A DNA stretch of 64,000 nucleotides, taken from Lunularia cruciata. Its lineage: Eukaryota; Streptophyta; Marchantiopsida; Lunulariales; Lunulariaceae. Made by a program: the position numbers and the translations under genes. Shown here piece after piece: positions 45,501 through 57,635 of the stretch. Below the pieces are notes generated by a model. It saw nothing but the letters and a program-made list of their open reading frames with translations. It did no database searches and was not told where the DNA came from. Positions within the stretch are counted from its first letter, which is position 1. Every line of letters starts with the position of its first letter. The DNA is taken from NCBI GenBank assembly GCA_948567375.1, contig OX419759.1, positions 16,894,744 to 16,958,743 on the forward strand, written 5' to 3'.

Positions 45501-46026
45501 AACTTCATATCATTCCCAATGCATTGTCACAACAACTTAATTTGAAGAATCTTCTTGCATCTCTTGTAAAAGTAGCAGTTATGATAGTATCAATTGACTC
45601 AAAAGTCCATATCAAGTTTAGTGCGGCTTTATAGCAAGGCCTCTTCTTTCACTTGGTACAAAGTTGTCTTATAGCGCATGACAAGGAATACAACACCTTC
45701 TCCTTCAAGAAGGACCTTCTTTTATGTGAGAACCAAATCTATGTTCCAACCAAGGATGATCTATGACTAATGTGGCTTCAAGAGGCCTATGACTTACCAA
45801 TTCTTGTTCACATGGGTATAGACAAGATCTTGAGTACCTTACAAAAAAATAGTGATGGCTCAACATGGTGTAAGAGGTTCAAGAATTTTTTCAATCTTAT
45901 GAGAGCTACCAATGTAAAAAAGGTAACAACCAAAAGTTGAGTGAACTCCTTCAACCACTACCAACTCCATTGATCCATTGGGAACATGTAAGCTTAAACC
46001 TCATCACATCTAAAGATAGTCCAAAA
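42600..46026 (+). pseudogene. Element F gag-pol, first part
   Basis: Degraded gag with a knuckle CFYCHQIRHCIATC at 43,624-43,665. Protease remnant 43,861-44,070 (IKLAKKLCIPIKPI, FKIGREYLKCMRFV). RT: LFVPMKDGELYLCID near 44,550; FLDDIGF near 44,835; thumb FTFWQKEFTFMGH near 44,945. RNase H: FDASNFAIRVMLQQ near 45,238. Integrase zinc module near 45,780-45,935 and the start of the core up to LITSKDSPK at 46,026. All in broken frames. Confidence 0.8.
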
Positions 46027-48093
46027 TGTCATACATTTTCTTCCTCTCTCTAGGAACACACAAGGTGCCTAACTATGGAGACTATAGATTAGAGGCTAGA
46101 GGTAAACTTGTAACTACTTGATTGAACATGCGTGTTATGGCCATAACCTTCCTCTCTTGAAACTAATATTCTTGCTATCAAAAGGGTAGTGACGGGCAAC
46201 CTACTCTATAATCACAACACACACTCTTGGTCTACTGGTCATCACTTCAAGCATTACCAAGGAGAAATACATAGCACTCCTAGAAGGAAACAAACTAAGA
46301 ACAACATCCACACCAATCCAAACCAATTGGGCGTACAAACAAGCATGCAAGCACAAAGAGGATCCAATCACAAGAATACAACAATAACTCCCTATGTATT
46401 TTTGTTGGAAAAGAGCTTCAGAGCCTTCTTGCTCTATCATCAAGCGCATTTCAACCTGTACTCCAAGTCTAATCCAATCTGAACTTCAGATTTCAACAAA
46501 TTTCTACTCCAAGTGGAGAATTCCTATGTCTTCTTGCTAGAGAAAACTCTGCAAAGCTCATATAAACATAATTTTTTTTGTGTATAATGGATTCAAAAGT
46601 TCTAGATGTCAATGGAAAACCTATAAGATAAGCTTTCCAATGACATGAAATAGGTCTCAATCTGATCACTACAACTCCCCTGAAAACCTCTTAAATTTGC
46701 CATTGTTTTTTGCAACTTTCACCCTAATTTCAAAACCCCTATTTTAGGGTTTTCTCCTAGTTCTTGGCAACTTCTTCCCAAATTTCTGATTCAAAAGTAC
46801 ACTTGATCCTTAAAAACACTCTAGCAACTTGAAACTCTCAATCATAGTCACAAGATAAGAGAATTGACATCCAATCAAAATGATGGAAGATAAAAATTGC
46901 TCTACCAAGCTTATGATAGTATTTGGAATAGAATGTTTTGCATCAGATCTACTCTTCATAGATCTAGAGCTAACCAAATTTTTCACAAAGTTGGTTGTGT
47001 CCTTATCTAAATTCATATAAATTTTTGTAGCCTAATCCAATCACAGTCCCTAGATGTGAATCAATTCTTGAGTTGGGCTAACTTGTGAGCTCTACATACC
47101 CAAGTATACTTGATCCAAGACCTTGAATTTCCTATTTCAAGAATTTATATGAAACCTTCACATAGAGGTGCAAACCCTTACCAAAAAAAACTCCGGAAAC
47201 TTTCATAAGGTGACTTGAACCACAACTTGGGGAGTGACCAAAACTCCAAACCTAATCATTAGCTCTTCTCCAACACCTTATACCCCAAAAGTTTCAACTT
47301 CAATCAATCAGATCTGATTTTAGATTGATCCAAAATTAGAATGTTCTATGCTCAATGCTATAAGCACTCAGTCTACTCTCTAACCTCACCAATAGATTAT
47401 GAAAGTGTCTCAAAAAGCTCTCCCAATTGCCTACTTTGTGCTCATGGGTATGAATTCTACCCCCTTGACTCAATTGATAATAACCCTCTCAAAATCTGCT
47501 CAAAATTTTTATTTCAATCTCCAAATCTCCAAATTGTAGCCAGTTAGCTCCTCTCTCCAATTGTGGTCTTCACTCCTCAAATGCCCTCCCTCAACTAACT
47601 CCATGAATACCGCCCCAAAATGTGTCACCATCCAGTCTTATAAACCATAGCGGTGTAAAATCTGAAGCTTGATGAGAAAGTCCTCATGAATACCACTCCA
47701 AAATGTGTCACCATCCAGTCCTATAAACCATAGCGGTGTAAAATCTGAAGCCTGATGAGAAAAGGATTTGGGAGTGGCAGATTGGGAGCATGGGACATCT
47801 CATGCTTAAATGCAACCTTTGATGCTCTACCACTTGCGCTCTGCTACAACTCTCACTCCTAAAGTCCTCCTCCTTCTCAAGACTCCTCAACTAAAAACTT
47901 CTCTTGACTCTCCACTCTCCTTCACCTATATACATTAGAGCCCTCAAACATGATAATATTGTAACCCACGTGGGTAATTGCATACATGCACATAGATTGC
48001 TCACATAGCAATGTCTCATCCGTTGGATCTATCGTACAACCTACTCCACTTATGTGGAGATAACCATGAAAGTTTAATTTTTTATGGGCTGCA
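46027..48093. mobile_element. 2.07-kb solo-LTR-like insertion in integrase of F
   Basis: Begins TGTCATACATTTTC and ends GGGCTGCA, with AAAA on both sides (46,023-46,026 and 48,094-48,097). Removing it with one AAAA restores an in-frame integrase (SPK joined to PQHDTNHTTIVVFVD). No gag, pol, PBS or PPT and no long ORF were found inside, so a solo LTR or non-autonomous LTR element is most likely. It contains an 83-bp tandem duplication. It is unlike the other LTR families here. Confidence 0.65.
47602..47763. repeat. 83-bp tandem duplication
   Basis: CATGAATACC ... GATGAGAAA occurs at 47,602 and again at 47,685, with about four single-base differences. Confidence 0.9.
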
Positions 48094-48611
48094 AAAACCA
48101 CAACACGACACCAACCATACAACCATTGTAGTGTTTGTTGATGAGCTTAGTAAGTAGATTCATTTGGCACATACCATAGATATAATTGATGCTCCAATGA
48201 TGGCTAAGATCTACTTTGACACTGTCTTCAAGCACCATGAGATGCCACGGATTCTCATCTCTAATCACAATCCTTGCTTTATTGGTAAATTTTGGCAAGT
48301 GCATATTAAACTCCTTAGCACCAAGCTTATATTGTCTATAGCATATCATCCTAAAATTGATGATTAAGCAAACCAAGCAAATCACACTTTGGACGATATG
48401 CTACTGGACTTTTCAACATATCACCACATTGATTGGGATACTTACTTAGAGTTGCCAAGTTTTTCCTATAATAATTCCAAGCAAGCAAGTTTGGGTTTTT
48501 TTCCTTCTTCATTAATTATTGACAAGATCTACTTGTTATAGGTTCTCTTTTTGCTCCTCCATCATCTCAAGTCTAGTATGCTTCCACCCTCTTGTCCATG
48601 TTATCTAAATT
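48094..48611 (+). pseudogene. Element F integrase core
   Basis: TIVVFVDELSK, RILISNHNPCF (Asp to Asn in the usual SDHDPRF), YHPKIDD and DDMLLDFSTYHHIDWDTYLE give the integrase core up to FVK at 48,611, where element E interrupts it. Catalytic residues are lost. Confidence 0.8.
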
Positions 48612-49101
48612 TGTAAAAGACCAAGGAGAGAAATAGAAGATCAAAGTGAAAGATCAGAGTGAAAGATCAGATTTTGGACTCTTGAAGGAAGGAAACTCCA
48701 AATGCCTAACATGAGCTTGGGCTTTGGTATTTATAGGGAAGCATACAAAGCTCTTGAGAAACTTCTTGAAAACCATTTTCTTAGAGTGCAAGCCAAGCTA
48801 AGCATGAAGCTTCCTTTTAGAAGCTACCTACTTGGCATGCAAGCTAAGTTAGTTAAGAAGCTTCCCAAGAAGCTTTCTTCTAAAAACCAATTACTTGGCA
48901 TGCAAGCTAAGCTAGCCAAGAAGCTTCCCAAGAAGCTTTTTTCTGAAAGTCACTACTTGGCATGCACATTACCCAATACTTGGAAGGTATCAAGTAACTT
49001 CTTATATGCTTTTAGCATGTTTTTATAATTCTTAGCTAATTTGGTCTATTTGCTATTTCATTAGTCTCAACTAACTTGTTGGTAAACTTTGTATTTTTAC
49101 A
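48612..49101 (-). repeat. Element E 3' LTR with 63-bp minisatellite
   Basis: The LTR contains about three copies of a 62-63-bp unit starting GCATGCAAGCTAAG (48,835; 48,898; 48,960), with the internal palindrome-like AAGCTTCCCAAGAAGCTT. The 5' LTR has fewer and more diverged units, which explains the length difference. Next to its outer-internal side a 33-bp direct duplication (ATTGAGTGTTCCTCTATTGC) lies at about 49,102-49,160, at the polypurine tract. Confidence 0.8.
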
Positions 49102-49216
49102 ATTGAGTGTTCCTCTATTGCTAGTTCCTCGTCAAATTGAGTGTTCCTCTATTGCTAGTTGGTGATATCCTTGTCACCATAGAAGCTTCAAACTCTTGGA
49201 TGACTATTTGTGCATT

Positions 49217-52200
49217 CTAGAGATGAGAAAGAGGCTCCCAAGTAGCATCATGAAGAAGGATGCTCTTTCCAAAGGACCTTGTACTCCATAAGTTGTTGGC
49301 GGCCATGTTGAATGTAATAAAATGCAAGGATATGATCAAATTTATACTCCTCATGATTACTGCTAGAGATGGGAGTATGGGAAGAGGTTGGAAACAAGAG
49401 GAAAAGGAAGATGGATTAGAAACAAAAGGTTTCAACTTGGAAACATGAAAGATAGGATGGATTTGCATATGACAAGGAAAGGCAAGTCAATAAGCAACTA
49501 GAGAAATGACTTAGGTGACATCAAATGGACCTATCCAATTAGGAGCAAGCTTATGGACTTGGATATCAAATGAGAAACATATGTTACTAAAAGAAAGCAT
49601 GACCTTTTCACCAAGCTGAAAGGTGAGATCATGAGGATGGTGGGCTGCATATCATTTTTGACAATTTTGAGTAATAAGGAGATGAGATTTGGCTTGTTGT
49701 AGGGATTGGAATATTGTGGTCAAGAAGGTGGAAGTATGAGGAACATGAGATAGAGGAGGAGCAAGAAGGGAATTTGGAACAAGTAGGTCTTGGCCAAAAT
49801 TAAGGAAGAAGGGATAGAATCCGGTGCTTGCCTGTTTGGAATTATTGTAAGCAAACTCAAGAGATGCAAGATGTTTATCCCAATTGGTATGATGAATGTT
49901 GAAAAAGGCACAAAGCATATCTTCCAAGGTGAAATTTTCACATTTGGTTTGTCAATCAATTTAAGGATGATAGGCCATGGACACAGCAAGCTTGGTGCCA
50001 AGTATCTAGAAGAGTGTTTGCCAAATTTTTTTGATGAATCAAGGATCACAATTGGAAATGAGTACACAAGGCATCTCATGATACTTGGTGGCATTGTCAA
50101 AGTAGATCTAGGCTAATGTTGGAGCATCCACTATATCACAGGTTGGTGCCAAATGGATTTGCTTACTAAACTTATCCACAAACACCATAATTGCTATGTG
50201 ACCTTACTTTGTCTTGGGAAAGGATGGGATGAGATCTAAGGTCACATATTCCCATGGAGCATATGGGATGGGAAGTGGTTGAAGGAGTCTACTTGGTTTT
50301 TGGTTGTTGGCCTTGTTGCGTTGGTAGCTCACAAGATCTGACAAACTCTTGAACATCTTGTGCCATGTTGAGCCGCCACCATTAGTGTTGTAGTGTACCC
50401 AAGGTTTTGTTGACACCAATATGACCAACAATTGGTAAGTCATGGGCTTCTTGAAGATGCACAAGTCATAGATCATCCATGGCTAGAACATAGATCCGGT
50501 TCTCCTAGAATAGAAGGCCTTCCTTGAAGAAGAAGGTGTTGTATTCCTTGTCATGTGCAGCAAGATGACCTTGTACCATCTAAAAGAAGAGGTCTTGTTC
50601 TAAAGTGGTCCTAAATCTTGGACCTTGGAGTCAATTGACACTATCATAATTGCCATTGTGATGAGAGGAAGGGATTTCAATCAGGTCGTCATGATAGCAC
50701 ATTGGGAATGACATGGAACCTACTAGGTTTGTATTCAAGTTTGAGGTCAAAAAATTGTAGTTGTTTCTCCCATTGATGATGTCTACTCTTCATGTGTTCT
50801 ACATATGAAGATGTAATCTAATGTAATGTCTACAACAAGGGTTTATGATCAATTTGCATGATCACTTGTTTCTTCAAGAGATAATGCCTCCATACCTTGG
50901 TGGCATATACCATTGCTAGTTGGTAGTTGTTCCCAATCTTTAGGTAATTCCTTTCTATGGTGTTTAGTCGGTGAGACACAAAGGCAATGAGATCTAGCAT
51001 ATCTAGAAATTGTTGTTGTAACACAACTCCAATGGCAAAGTTAGAAGTATTAAAATCAAACACACAAAATAGTTGAGGAATGGGTCTTGAAGACACCATA
51101 TGTTTTAGCTTTTGGAATGATCTTTATGCTTGGTGGTCCACTAAAAGTTTGAGATATTCTCCAAGAGGTCAGTCAATGGTGCGGCTACATGAGCATAGTA
51201 GTGGATGAACCATTTGTAAAAAATTGCAAATCCATCAAATGCCAATAATTTTATGGTATCCTTTGGAGTAGGCCAATTAGTAATGGCCTTGATTTTCTCC
51301 TCTTCCATCTTGATCTATTGTCATGAGATATTATGACCAAGAAGGTAACTTCCTTTTGCCAAAAGGCACACTTTGGCTTCTTGCAATAAAACTTCTATTG
51401 ACGTAGTCATCTTAGGACCTTTTTCATATGATTTGCATGTTCTATCTCTATCCCTTGCTATAAATCCAAATATTATCCAAGAACACCACCATGTACCAAT
51501 CCAACAGCCTATCTAACACCTAATGAATCTGATCCATGAAGATTGTTGGAGTAATGAGCCTGAAAGGTAGAACTCTCCATTCAAAATGCCCATACCTTGT
51601 GCAAAAGGTAATCTTTTGCACAACTTCTCTATCAATGTGAATTTGCCAATAGCCGCTTCGGAGATCTAACTTGGAGAAGTATTGTGCTCCACTCAATTGA
51701 TCTAGCAAGTTATCAATTTGAGGCAAGGGGTATGCATTCTTCATTGTTTCTTTATTGAGGCCACAGTAATCAATACAAAGCAAAGTACTCCATCCTTCTT
51801 TGGAACAAATAGAACTGGTGCTCCCAAGAATATGTACAATGTCATATGAATTCCTTCTCCAATAGCTCCTTTAGTGTTGTTCAAAGCTTTCCAACTCATA
51901 TGGTGAGAGCAAATAGACTGGTCTACTTAATGGAGTACTTCTTGGCAACAACTCAATCTTGAAGTGCATACCACAATTGGAAGGGTAAGCCCTTTGGAAA
52001 ATCATCCAAAAATACATTTACAAACTCTTTAACTATTTGATCAAACTTTGCTTGATAAGTCTTTTGGCACTCCTCAGATCCTCCATGTGCAATCGGCTTG
52101 ATATACACCACAAAAATAGGCTTATCTTCCTCCAAAGCTTGCTCTATGGTTGCTTTACTAACAAACTTCCCATCTTGGGATTACTATTCTTAAGTGTCTT

Positions 52201-53815
52201 ACTCAAAGATGCCAAACAACCTAATTGGTAATTTCTACCTTGGTGTTGTAATTGAATTTTTCAACAAGTCCAATCAAATTGAATCTTATGATGTTCATGC
52301 AAAGGTAAACCCAAAATGACATCATAGTGCAGAGGTGCCATTACAAATCTCATACAGTCCAAATACTCCTTCCCAATCTTAAATGTAATAAGATGTGAGG
52401 TCAGGAATGTATTACTCTTTCTACCATCCACCATCATAAATCTACTTCTAATTATTGACGTGAGAGGAATACTAAATTTCTTTGCTAATTGCATGGTCAT
52501 GCAATGTTTTGAACTCCCAAAATCAGCCAAAATCCTACAACCACAATAAGATATCATACCTTAGAAGTGAAACAAACTTGCATAAGCCAAGCCTTCAATC
52601 CCATTGGAACTAATCAAGTTCCCAATACATGGCTTGAGTTCTCTTATTGGGATTCCTCATTTCCTTGATCATCATGATCTACAAAATCCATTTGGACTAT
52701 TTGTTGGGGTCATCCATTCTTAAGTGGATATTTAGCAATGTGATGCCTAATTTGGTGACTATAAAACAACCACCATTTTGTTGCAATCTTTCCCTATTTG
52801 TAGGGCTAAGTGGTTTTCGTTGGATGGCATTGACCTCTATTGGTGCCAACTCTTCCACTTGTGTGTAGTGTGTGGGTAGGTTTGGTGAAGGTTGAGGTCA
52901 AGATCAAGTTGTCACAACCAAGGAATCAAAGCGCTTAGCCAATTGTATGGCTTCCTCCAAGTGTTTGTGCTCTTGCATGGTCACTTCCAATTTGGTGTAT
53001 GATTTCAAACTCCTCACCTCACAAATTGATCCATAGCTTCATCTTTTAATATATCTGGAATTTTCATTATGTGATTATGGAATTGAGTGATGTAGCTTCT
53101 TGTAGAAGCAATCCGCTTCAATTGTACAAAGCTATCTTTGTGGTTTGTGTGGCATTTATAGCTTAGAATTGCCTAATTACTGCACTCTTGAATTCTTCCC
53201 CTGTTGAGATTGGCACAACAAATTGTGGTTTAGCTTTCTCCACTTGGAATTACAATCATAGTTTTACCACTCCATCCAATTGGCTTGAAGCCAAGAGAAT
53301 CTATCTATATTCATCTTGAGGATTTATAGCTTCAAAATATCATGCACAATCAAACACAAAAGTCTCCATTGCGTTTGGGAGGTTCTTGCCTTCAAATACC
53401 TTTGGCTTCAAAAATCAGATTTTCTCTTCTCCTTCTTGAAATGGTGCTCTGTCTACATGCTCTTTTCATTGATGATCTCATGCTTCCAACAATTGAGTAA
53501 GGTGCTCAATTTGTTATTGGATAGCAATGATAACTTCAGCCATTACCACCATGGCTTCTATTTTATCAAACTACCTACAATTTACTTGAGTTAACATGTA
53601 GATGCAACACGTCCACCATTCCCCATAAATTACAATCAAAAGTACCAAGGATTCAGATGACAAAGTGATTCAAAAAATTCTATTCAAAGTATGAGATGAT
53701 GAACTGTGTGAAATGATGCTTAGATAATACATGCACATTAAAATCCCAATGATTTAGCAAAGATGGATTTGGTGCTCCATAAATTCCATCCATCCCATTC
53801 TTGCTTTGATACAAA
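49217..53815 (-). pseudogene. Element E gag-pol
   Basis: Minus-strand order from the right: decayed knuckle near 52,750; protease ILADFGSSKHCMTMQ near 52,520 (DFGS where DSGA is usual); RT MLCIDYCGLN ... LDLRSGYWQIHI near 51,640-51,783; RNase H VFDFNTSNFAIGVVLQQ near 51,040 and IDHKPLL near 50,835; integrase zinc module near 50,300-50,470; core near 49,900-50,100; C-terminal HMQIHPIFHVSKLKPF near 49,440, then a chromodomain end LLHDATWEPLSHL near 49,220-49,260. Many stops in every domain. Confidence 0.82.
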
Positions 53816-54254
53816 TGTAAAAGATCAAGGAGAGAAATAGGAGAATGGAAGATCAAAGTGAAAGATCACATTGGGACTCTTGAATGAGACAAACTCTAAA
53901 TGCCTAACATGAGCTTGGGCTTTGGTATTTATAGGGAAGCATACAAGGCTCTTGAGAAGCTTCTCAAGAAGTTTCCTAAAAGCTACTTCTTAGAGTGAAA
54001 GCCAAGCTAAGCAGGAAGCTTCTTAAGAAGCTTTTTTTTAGAACCCACCTACTTGGTATGCAAGCTAAGTTAGTTGAGAAATGTCCCAAGAAGCTTCCTC
54101 CTCAAAGTCTTGGCATGCACATTACCCAATACTTGGAAGGCACCAAGTAGCTTCTTAGATACTTCTAGAATTATTTTATAATTCTTAGCTAATTTGGCCT
54201 ATTTGCTATTTCATTAGTCTCAACTAACTTGGCAATGAACTCCATATTATTCCA
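53816..54254 (-). repeat. Element E 5' LTR
   Basis: 439 bp, on the minus strand TGGAATAATATGG ... GATCTTTTACA. Compared with the 3' LTR it lacks one minisatellite unit and carries many substitutions. Confidence 0.82.
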
Positions 54255-54817
54255 AAATCCTTACACAAAAGCCAAGTCTATCTTCTTGTTGTTTCAAAAT
54301 TGGCCAAAGCAATATGTTGATAAACATTAATGAAATTTCACCTTTCAATTAGGTGATAAGATCATATTTTAATCTAGTAATCTTACTCTCACACTTGATA
54401 CCCAAGTTCATAAACTTGCTCTTAGTTGGATAGGTCCATTTGAGATTACTTAGATGATTTCCTTAATTGCTTACCAACTTGCTCTTCCAAGTCATATGCG
54501 GATCCATTTTGTCTTCCATGTTTCAAAGTTAAACTTTTGTTTCTAACTCATCTTCCTTTTCCACTCATGTCCAACTCCCCCTTCCTCTCATCCTTGTCAA
54601 TGTTCATGAGGAATACAAAGTTGATTGTATACTTGCACGTTGTGATATCTAATGTGGTAGTCAACGACAAATTGAATATAAGGTACTCAATAAAGAGTAT
54701 ACTCTTCATGATACCTCATGGGAGCCTTTTTCTCATCTCTAAAATATACAAACGGCCATAGAAGAGTTTGAAGATTCTATGGCAACAAAAACATCACCAA
54801 CTAGCGGTGGGGGAATA
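54255..54817 (+). pseudogene. Element F integrase tail and chromodomain
   Basis: KLALSWIGPFEIT and LALPSHMRIHFVFHVSKLN form the integrase C-terminus (near 54,410-54,535). HEEYKVDCILARCDI ... LHDTSWEPFSHL (near 54,604-54,745) is the chromodomain, with stops. The GCGGTGGGGGAA tract at 54,804-54,815 is the polypurine tract before the 3' LTR at 54,818. Confidence 0.8.
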
Positions 54818-55266
54818 TGTAATGATATGGAGTTAGTAGATGAGTTAATAGATGATTTGGTAGAGACTAATAAGTTAGTAAAGTAAACCAAATATAGTTA
54901 GGAATTTTAAGAATATTTTAGAAAAATCTAATAAACTTCTTGGTGAAGCTTCTAAGTACCTTCCAAGGATTGAGGAACTTGTACATCAAATTATTGACTA
55001 ACTTAGTTTGTATGCCAAATAGGTGACTTTGAGGAAAAAAATCTCTTCGGAATCTTCTTGGGTAGCTAAGCTTGCACTGCAAAGAAAGCAACTTTGAGAA
55101 GGAAGGTTCTCAAAAGCTTTGCATTACTTTACTACTAATACCAAAACCTAAACTCATATTAGATATTGGGAATCTTTTCCCTCCCTTGAACATTTTCAAT
55201 CTGATTTCACTTGAGCATTTTTAATGTAGTTTTTAATTTTATTCTTTTATTTTTCTCATCTTGTCA
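54818..55266 (+). repeat. Element F 3' LTR
   Basis: 449 bp, aligned with 42,040-42,586 (shared GTTAGTAGA..., TTCTAAGTACCTTC, GAGAAGGAAG). The right flank ATGGTT equals the left flank of F. Confidence 0.8.
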
Positions 55267-57635
55267 ATGGTTGATATTATTATTTTCTTAGATTAAGTTA
55301 ATTTTATTTGGATGTAATATAATATATTATAAAAGTTTACTAGTTAAAAATTCAAAATGCTTCTCTTGCATACAAGGCAATGCACGTAAACTATTTTGAT
55401 CGATATGCACAACAATAAAATTTGAAAAGAGATTACAAATTTTATCTCAATAATTTTTATATTACTAAAATGCTAAATTTGGATCTTATAAACAAAACTC
55501 CTAAGAAACTACCCACTACTTTCATCGTTATCTCATTCTAGATGTGCATAAAGTAAAAATCTATTGTAATCGAGGTAACATATAATTCATATGTAATCAA
55601 TAGAAAAGCGCGACAACGTAGAAAACACGAAGGATGGGAAGACCCCATGAAGCCGTACAAGGGTGAGAGTGATATCTATATTATGTATAAATGATATAGC
55701 CTAACGTTTGACAACGCATGGCTTCGCCAGGGGCGTCAGCTAGGCTTGTAGAGTGCACTGATTCGAAAACATAGAAAAGGAGGTTTGTTAACGAATAAAC
55801 ATTCCCAACCATGGTACTCGGTATTTCTCCACTCCTTCAGGTCATACACATCTATACGGCGCTGTACACCGTATAAATGCGTATACAACGAACGAAAATT
55901 AGTGTTCGGTCGATATCAATTCCCGACACAAGAGGAGATTTTGCACCTCAGCCGATCCAGGTGATTTTTGATTTGCCCTGATGGCAAAAGTTGCTGCCTG
56001 TAATGAAATTTGCTGACCTAAGATCGTCGAGACGTAGCATTATGCTACTATCGCTGTTGGTTTGTTGTCAATTGCACTTCGGGTGTGCTGCAATGTTCGT
56101 CTCTGAACACTGCAGTAAACTAAAGCGCAATTGGAGTAAGCGAAATCAAATCTGCGTTGAGCCAAGAAGGCGGAAATGGAAGCAGAGATTTCTTCGTCCT
56201 GTCTGTTTCGGTTCGTTCCTCTCATGGCAATCCGACAGCTGCAGGGAAAGCAAGAACTGGTGCTTGTCGTTCCGTCTCGTTTAACCAGTTCGATGAGTGC
56301 TCACAGAGAAGTTGTTGCGGGCAGCTTTTTATTTTTATTTTTATTTTTTTCTTCTCTCCCCGAGCGTTTACGCTCGATTGACATGAGTTATGGCTTCACG
56401 TAAACGAGGCTCGATGAGTCAAAGGAAATAAGTGTATACGAGAATTATTCCAAGTTCTCTGGACGTCGCGAGTTTAAGCTGGTCACTGGGTCAACAATGT
56501 ACACATTCCTGGAATATCGGATGTAGGCTGAAATTTGGTGTGACTTGGATCTGCGCCGTGGGATTGGGAATATTATGGCCACGGATGCAGGATTCGCCAG
56601 TAGCTTGACAATCAAACTTGGCATGGACAATGACTTGCTCCTGTTGACGAATAAAAGCATTCAGTACTGCAATGTGTCAGGTAAGGTACGATCAAACTAT
56701 CCACATCTTCATCAAGTGTTGGCCTTTCATTGTTTCTAGATGGCGTTTACGTCTGCTTACATTCAATCAGTTGTTTCCATTTCATCTCCTTTCCCGGTTT
56801 AATACCAATTTCGTCTTGCACATGTTTTGTATACATTACATATCATGCATCTCATTTGCATTCATTGAGTTCCGGATCTCCCGTTCCTCGAACGGCTTCT
56901 GGCCTCATTTCTCAATATCCACATCTTCAAGTTATATATCATGAGCAAAGAGTCTCCTCACTGCGTTCTGCTTAATGTAAGCAGTCTTAGCAAGAACAAA
57001 GGTTCTGATCAAGATAATTTTGAAGGGAAGTTGTGCGTAAGTGTTATCAGCAAATGGAGCAAAGGAAAATATTTCTCCACGGTTGAAGTTCAGGTTGAGG
57101 AAAGGCAGAGTGATGCATCAGTGATTGCTTGCGGGGAACCTTATGTGAGCACCATGAGCAGGAATGATGAGCGGGAAAAGATAGAGTGTCTTGGTTCCAA
57201 TCCTAAAACTAGAGGACATTTGACAACTGTGCATGGTACTCTCTTGGTTGTCACTCGCTGTAAATCGATCCCATAATATTTAATCGATTCCATGAATCGG
57301 TCTAGCGATGGATGGCATGTGAGACGGATCATCTGGAGGTACCGGAGAAAAGAGGAAAGGGCGGGACGATTGCTTCAAGGTACTGTATTGACAAAACTAG
57401 CAAAAATCTCGGACTGGAAGCAGTTTGTTTGGAGGTGTGAACTCGGCTTCCTGAGGATCTTTCCAGGAAAAGGTGGAGAATGCAGGCAGACGCAGGAAAT
57501 TAAGAGTTGTGGACAGTCTCTCATTGTCGCTTCTCGTCGACAGACGAAGGGAGATCTGGACGCGTGCATCTACTACAACATGTCCCGGTGCCTCGTGGGC
57601 TGCTTTCAGCTCAGAGCGTTCTTACAGTCTCGGGT
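55267..57635. other. Boundary region and probable 5' UTR/promoter
   Basis: The retroelement block ends at 55,266. To about 55,600 the DNA is AT-rich; from about 55,600 CpG becomes frequent. A TATA-like CCGTATAAATG lies near 55,877. Several ORFs of 60-110 codons occur (for example 56,941-57,276) without recognisable domains or consistent splice borders, so I do not call a gene. A good 3' splice site, TTCTTACAG at 57,620-57,628, sits 7 bases before the ATG at 57,636, so a 5' UTR intron, or even an extra upstream coding exon, is possible. Confidence 0.5.

Larger units (their letters stand above)
48612..54254 (-). mobile_element. Chromovirus E, nested in F, same family
   Basis: LTRs 48,612-49,101 (490 bp) and 53,816-54,254 (439 bp) on the minus strand; flanks AAATT (48,607-48,611) and AAATC (54,255-54,259). 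PBS-like TTTGTATCAAAGC lies on the minus strand just left of 53,816. Internal region 49,102-53,815 holds decayed gag, protease, RT, RNase H, integrase and a chromodomain-like end. F and E are related, so one family member inserted into another. Confidence 0.85.
42040..55266 (+). mobile_element. Chromovirus F, old, with two nested insertions
   Basis: 5' LTR 42,040-42,586 (start decayed to TATAATAATATG), 3' LTR 54,818-55,266 (TGTAATGATATGG ... CTTGTCA), and the flanking direct repeat ATGGTT (42,034-42,039 and 55,267-55,272). Internal parts: 42,587-46,026, 48,094-48,611 and 54,255-54,817, separated by a 2.07-kb insertion and by element E. The order is gag, protease, RT, RNase H, integrase, chromodomain. 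The LTRs differ widely, so this is the oldest complete unit recognisable here. Confidence 0.85.

Noticed and set aside
48835-48975. CRISPR-like repeat array
   Set aside because: Units are directly adjacent with no unique spacers, inside a plant LTR.
48702-49028. 108-codon ORF with LGMQAKLAKKLPKKL repeats
   Set aside because: It is the LTR minisatellite of element E read through; the unit is non-coding in the other LTR.
56941-57276. 111-codon ATG ORF upstream of the CCCH gene
   Set aside because: No recognisable domain and no supporting splice structure; left as part of the upstream region.
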